Positions 58,791 through 64,000 of a DNA stretch of 64,000 nucleotides are shown here, piece by piece. The stretch comes from Mimachlamys varia. Its lineage: Eukaryota; Mollusca; Bivalvia; Pectinida; Pectinidae. How positions within the stretch are numbered: the stretch's first letter is position 1; each line of letters begins with the position of its first letter. A program made the translations under genes and the position numbers. Location of the stretch: contig OX392529.1 in assembly GCA_947623455.1 (NCBI GenBank), forward strand, positions 63,797,686 through 63,861,685, in the 5' to 3' direction. The notes below the pieces were generated by a model. It worked only from the letters and a program-made list of their open reading frames with translations. It did no database searches and had not been told where the DNA came from.

Positions 58791-61700
58791 GTAGTGTATT
58801 ACATTGGCTTAGGTATCAATAGTGTATTACATTAGGTTAGGAGATGGTATCAATAGTTTATAACGTTGGTTTAGGAGATGGTATCAATAGTGTATTACAT
58901 TGTTTTAGGAGATGGTATCAATAGTGTATTACATTGGTTTAGGAGATGGTATCAATAGTGTATTACATTGGTTTAGGAGATGGTATCAATAGTTTATAAC
59001 GTTGGTTTAGGAGATGGTATCAATAGTGTATTACATTGTTTTAGGAGATGGTATCAATAGTGTCTTACATTGGGTTAGGAGATGGTATCAATAGTGTATT
59101 ACATTGGTTTAGGAGCTGGTATCAATAGTGTATTACGTTGGTTTAGGAGCTGGTATCAATAGTGTATTACATTGGTTTAGGAGATGGTATCAATAGTGTA
59201 TTACGTTGGTTTAGGAGCTGGTATCAATAGTGTATTACACTGGTTTAGGAGCTGGTATCAATAGTGTACTACATTGGTTTAGGAGATGGTATCAATAGGG
59301 TACTACATTGGTTTAGGAGATGGTATCAATAGTGTACTACATTGGTTTAGGAGCTGGTATCAATAGTGTACTATATCGGTTTAGGAGATGGTATCAATAG
59401 TGTATTACATTGGTTTAGGAGCTGGTATCAATAGTGTATTACAATGGTTTAGGAGATGGTATCAATAGTGTATTACACTGGTTTAGGAGATGGTATCAAT
59501 AGTGCATTACATTGGTTTAGGAGATGGTATCAATAGTGTATTACATTGGTTTAGGAGATGGTATCAATAGTGTATTGCGTTGGTTTAGGAGATGGTATCA
59601 ATAGTGTACTATATTGGTTTAGGAGATGGTATCAATAGTGTACTATATTGGTTTAGGAGATGGTATCAATAGTGTATTACACTGGTTTAGGAGATGGTAT
59701 CAATAGTGTATTACACTGGTTTAGGAGATGGTATCAATAGTGTACTACATTGGTTTAGGAGATGGTATCAATAGTGTATTACATTGGTTTAGGAGATGAT
59801 ATCAATAGTGCATTACATTGGTTTAGGAGATGGTATCAATAGTGTACTACATTGGTTTAGGAGCTGGTATCAATAGTGTACTACATTGGTTTAGGAGATG
59901 GTATCAATAGTGTACTACATTGGTTTAGGAGCTGGTATCAATAGTGTACTACATTGGTTTAGGAGATGATATCAATAGTGCATTACATTGGTTTAGGAGA
60001 TGGTATCAATAGTGTACTACATTGGTTTAGGAGCTGGTATCAATAGTGTACTACATTGGTTTAGGAGATGATATCAATAGTGCATTACATTGGTTTAGGA
60101 GATGGTATCAATAGTGTACTACATTGGTTTAGGAGATGGTATCAATAGTGTACTACATTGGTTTAGGAGATGGTATCAATAGTGTACTACATTGGTTTAG
60201 GAGATGGTATCAATAGTGTATTACATTGGTTTAGGAGATGATATCAATAGTGCATTACATTGGTTTAGGAGATGGCATCAATAGTGTATTACATTGGTTT
60301 AGGAGATGGCATCAATAGTGTATTACACTGGTTTAGGAGATGGTATCAACAGTGTATTACATTGGGTTAGGAGATGGTATCAATAGTGTACTACATTGGT
60401 TTAGGAGATGGTATCAATAGTGCATTACATTGGTTTAGGAGATGGTATCAATAGTGTATTACATTGGTTTAGGAGATGGTATCAATAGTGTATTACATTG
60501 GTTTAGGAGATGATGTCAATAGTGTATTACATTGGTTTAGGAGATGATATCAATAGTGTATTACATTGGTTTAGGAGATGGTATCAATAGTGTATTACGT
60601 TGGTTTAGGAGATGGTATCAATAGTGTATTACGTTGGTTTAGGAGATGGTATCAATAGTGTACTACGTTGGTTTAGGAGCTGGTATCAATAGTGTACTAC
60701 ATTGGTTTAGGAGATGGTATCAATAGTGTATTACATTGGTTTAGGAGATGGTATCAATAGTGTATTACGTTGGTTTAGGAGATGGTATCAATAGTGTACT
60801 ACATTGGTTTAGGAGATGATATCAATAGTGCATTACATTGGTTTAGGAGATGGTATCAATAGTGTATTACGTTGGTTTAGGAGCTGGTATCAATAGTGCA
60901 TTACATTGTTTAGGAGATGGTATCAATAGTGCATTACATTGGTTTAGGAGCTGGTATCAATAGTGTATTACACTGGTTTAGGAGATGATATCAATAGTGC
61001 ATTACATTGGTTTAGGAGATGATATCAATAGTGTATTACATTGTTTAGGAGATGGTATCAATAGTGTATTACACTGGTTTAGGAGATGGTATCAATAGTG
61101 CATTACATTGTTTAGGAGATGGTATCAATAGTGTATTACATTGGTTTATGAGCTGGTATCAATAGTGCATTACATTGTTTAGGAGATGGTATCAATAGTG
61201 TATTACGTTGGTTTAGGAGATGGTATCAATAGTGTACTACATTGGTTTAGGAGATGATATCAATAGTGTATTACGTTGGTTTAGGAGATGGTATCAATAG
61301 TGTATTACGTTGGTTTAGGAGCTGTTATCAATAGTGCATTACATTGTTTAGGAGATGGTATCAATAGTGTACTACATTTGCTTAGGAGATGGTATCAATA
61401 GTGTACTATATTGGTTTAGGAGATGGTATCAATAGTGTACTATATTGGTTTAGGAGATGGTATCAATAGTGTACTACATTGGTTTAGGAGATGGTATCAA
61501 TAGTGTATTACATTGGTTTAGGAGATGGTATCAATAGTGCATTACACTGGTTTAGGAGATGGTATCAATAGTGTATTACATTGGTTTAGGAGATGGTTTC
61601 AATAGTGTATTACACTGGTTTAGGAGATGGTATCAATAGTGTATAACATTGGTTTAGGAGATGGTATCAATAGTGTACTACATTGGTTTAGGAGATGGTA

Positions 61701-64000
61701 TCAATAGTGTATTACATTGGGTTAGGAGATGGTATCAATAGTGTACTATATTGGTTTAGGAGATGGTATCAATAGTGTATTACATTGGTTTAGGAGATGG
61801 TATCAATAGTGTACTACATTGGTTTAGGAGATGGTATCAATAGTGTACTATATTGGTTTAGGAGCTGGTATCAATAGTGTATTACGTTGGTTTAGGAGAT
61901 GGTATCAATAGTGTATTACATTGGTTTAGGAGATGGTATCAATAGTGTACTACATTGGTTTAGGAGATGGTATCAATAGTGTACTATATTGGTTTAGGAG
62001 ATGGTATCAATAGTGTACTATATTGGTTTAGGAGATGGTATCAATAGTGTATTACATTGGTTTAGGAGATGGTATCAATAGTGTATTACATTGGTTTAGG
62101 AGCTGGTATCAATAGTGTACTATATCGGTTTAGGAGATGGTATCAATAGTGTATTACATTGGGTTAGGAGATGGTATCAATAGTGTATTACACTGGTTTA
62201 GGAGATGGTATCAATAGTGTATTACATTGGTTTAGGAGCTGGTATCAATAGTGTACTATATCGGTTTAGGAGATGGTATCAATAGTGTATTACATTGGGT
62301 TAGAAGATGGTATCAATAGTGTATTACACTGGTTTAGGAGCTGGTATCAATAGTGTATTACATTGGTTTAGGAGCTGGTTTCAATAGTGTATTACACTGG
62401 TTTAGGAGATGGTATCAATAGTGTATTACACTGGTTTAGGAGATGGTATCAATAGTGTATTACACTGGTTTAGGAGATGGTATCAATAGTGTACTATATT
62501 GGTTTAGGAGATGGTATCAATAGTGTATTACGTTGGTTTAGGAGATGGTATCAATAGTGTATTACATTTGTTAGGAGATGGTATCAATAGTTTATTACGT
62601 TGGTTTAGGAGATGGTATCAATAGTGTATTACATTGGGTTAGGAGATGGTATCAATAGTGTACTATATTGGTTTAGGAGATGGTATCAATAGTGTATTAC
62701 GTTGGTTTAGGAGATGGTATCAATAGTGTATTACATTGGTTTAGGAGCTGGTATCAATAGTGTATTACATTGGTTTAGGAGCTGGTATCAATAGTGTATT
62801 ACACTGGTTTAGGAGATGGTATCAATAGTGTATTACACTGGTTTAGGAGATGGTATCAATAGTGTATTACATTGGTTTAGGAGCTGGTATCAATAGTGTA
62901 TTACGTTGGTTTAGGAGATGGTATCAATAGTGTATTACATTGGGTTAGGAGATGGTATCAATAGTGTACTATATTGGTTTAGGAGATGGTATCAATAGTG
63001 TATTACGTTGGTTTAGGAGATGGTATCAATAGTGTATTACATTGGTTTAGGAGCTGGTATCAATAGTGTATTACATTGGTTTAGGAGCTGGTATCAATAG
63101 TGTATTACATTGGTTTAGGAGCTGGTTTCAATAGTGTATTACACTGGTTTAGGAGATGGTATCAATAGTGTATTACACTGGTTTAGGAGATGGTATCAAT
63201 AGTGTATTACACTGGTTTAGGAGATGGTATCAATAGTGTATTACACTGGTTTAGGAGATGGTATCAATAGTGTATTACATTGGTTTAGGAGCTGGTATCA
63301 ATAGTGTATTACGTTGGTTTAGGAGATGGTATCAATAGTGTATTACATTGGTTTAGGAGATGGTATCAATAGTGTATTACATTGGTTTAGGAGATGGTAC
63401 ATGTATCAATAGTGTATTACACTGGTTTAGGAGATGGTATCAATAGTGTACTATATTGGTTTAGGAGATGGTATCAATAGTGTATTACATTGGTTTAGGA
63501 GATGGTATCAATAGTGTATTACGTTGGTTTAGGAGATGGTATCAAAAGTGTATTACATTGGTTTAGGAGATGGTATCAATAGTGTATTACGTTGGTTTAG
63601 GCGATGGTATCAATAGTGTATTACGTTGGTTTAGGAGATGGTATCAATAGTGTATTACGTTGGTTTAGGCGATGGTATCAATAGTGTATTACACTGGTTT
63701 AGGAGATGGTATCAATAGTGTATTACACTGGTTTAGGAGATGGTATCAATAGTGTATTACACTGGTTTAGGAGATGGTATCAATAGTGTATTACATTGGT
63801 TTAGGAGCTGGTATCAATAGTGTATTACGTTGGTTTAGGAGATGGTATCAATAGTGTACTACATTTGCTTAGGAGATGGTATCAATAGTGTATTACATTG
63901 GTTTAGGAGATGGTATCAATAGTGTATTACATTGGTTTAGGAGATGGTATCAATAGTGTATTACGTTGGGTTAGGAGATGGTATCAATAGTGTATTACGT

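Larger units (their letters stand above)
50970..64000. repeat. Array K: 34-bp minisatellite, about 383 units, runs off the window
   Basis: Unit TTGGTTTAGGAGATGGTATC + AATAGTGTACTACA, 34 bp. Variants are TACTACA/TATTACA/TACTATA/TATTACG/CATTACA, TTGGTTT/CTGGTTT/TTTGCTT/TTGGGTT and GATGG/GCTGG/GATGA. The left edge (50883-50990) holds diverged units (TTTTATTGTTTAGAAAATTG, GCATTGTTTTAAGAAATGAT). CTGG and GCTGG variants become more frequent after about 57 kb. G-skewed on the plus strand (9 G to 3 C in the unit counted). Not coding. Its right end and any right-hand IR-A copy lie outside the window. Confidence 0.98.

Overview
The window is animal nuclear DNA from a lophotrochozoan, most probably a bivalve mollusc. 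I infer this from the AT-rich unique sequence, the mix of decayed non-LTR and mariner elements, hammerhead-ribozyme retrozymes, and a dispersed repeat at 41.2 kb that I recall as common in molluscs. No complete host protein-coding gene, rRNA, tRNA or CRISPR array could be supported. By my tally of array lengths, about 33 kb (roughly 52%) is minisatellite-type tandem repeat.

Layout. 0-5 kb: decayed mobile elements (two reverse-transcriptase relics, a mariner transposase relic, two hammerhead retrozymes). 5.0-10.5 kb: 47-bp array. 10.8-11.4 kb: 65-bp array. 11.4-19 kb: mostly unassigned AT-rich DNA with a 160-bp inverted-repeat pair 3.5 kb apart, a non-LTR 3' tail, and a third retrozyme. 19.4-22.3 kb: two copies of a dispersed family (called IR-A here) around a 46-bp satellite that grades into a 42-bp one. 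22.4-23.3 kb: 3' end of a LINE with a zf-RVT domain. 23.3-27.3 kb: mostly unassigned, with one IR-A copy and a 51-bp array. 27.3-31.1 kb: fourth retrozyme, then an IR-A copy carrying a 53-bp array, a 49-bp array, and an inverted IR-A copy. 32.3-38.8 kb: 38-bp array. 39.0-40.9 kb: fifth retrozyme and 35-bp and 32-bp arrays. 41.8-46.5 kb: 54-bp array of about 62 units between inverted IR-A copies. 47.4-50.1 kb: a 2.2-kb CR1/Jockey-type LINE. 50.3-50.5 kb: a palindromic MITE-like sequence. 50.6 kb to the window end: an IR-A copy leading into a 34-bp array over 13 kb long that runs off the edge.

How the parts relate. (1) A 356-380 bp hammerhead-ribozyme element occurs at five loci, three of them with a second full or partial tandem unit. 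This is the architecture of animal retrozymes. Each of the seven ribozyme copies shows some defect, though two keep an intact core. (2) Nine IR-A copies are found, and several arrays lie between a plus copy on the left and a minus copy on the right. Inside one IR-A copy, the 53-bp array appears to be an in-place expansion of part of the IR-A sequence. This gives a visible link between a mobile element and the birth of a minisatellite. (3) The 47-bp, 38-bp and 34-bp arrays carry higher-order duplications of many units, so they have been growing by large-block unequal exchange or similar. Long open frames over the 49-bp and 54-bp arrays follow from unit composition and length and should not be read as genes without transcript evidence.
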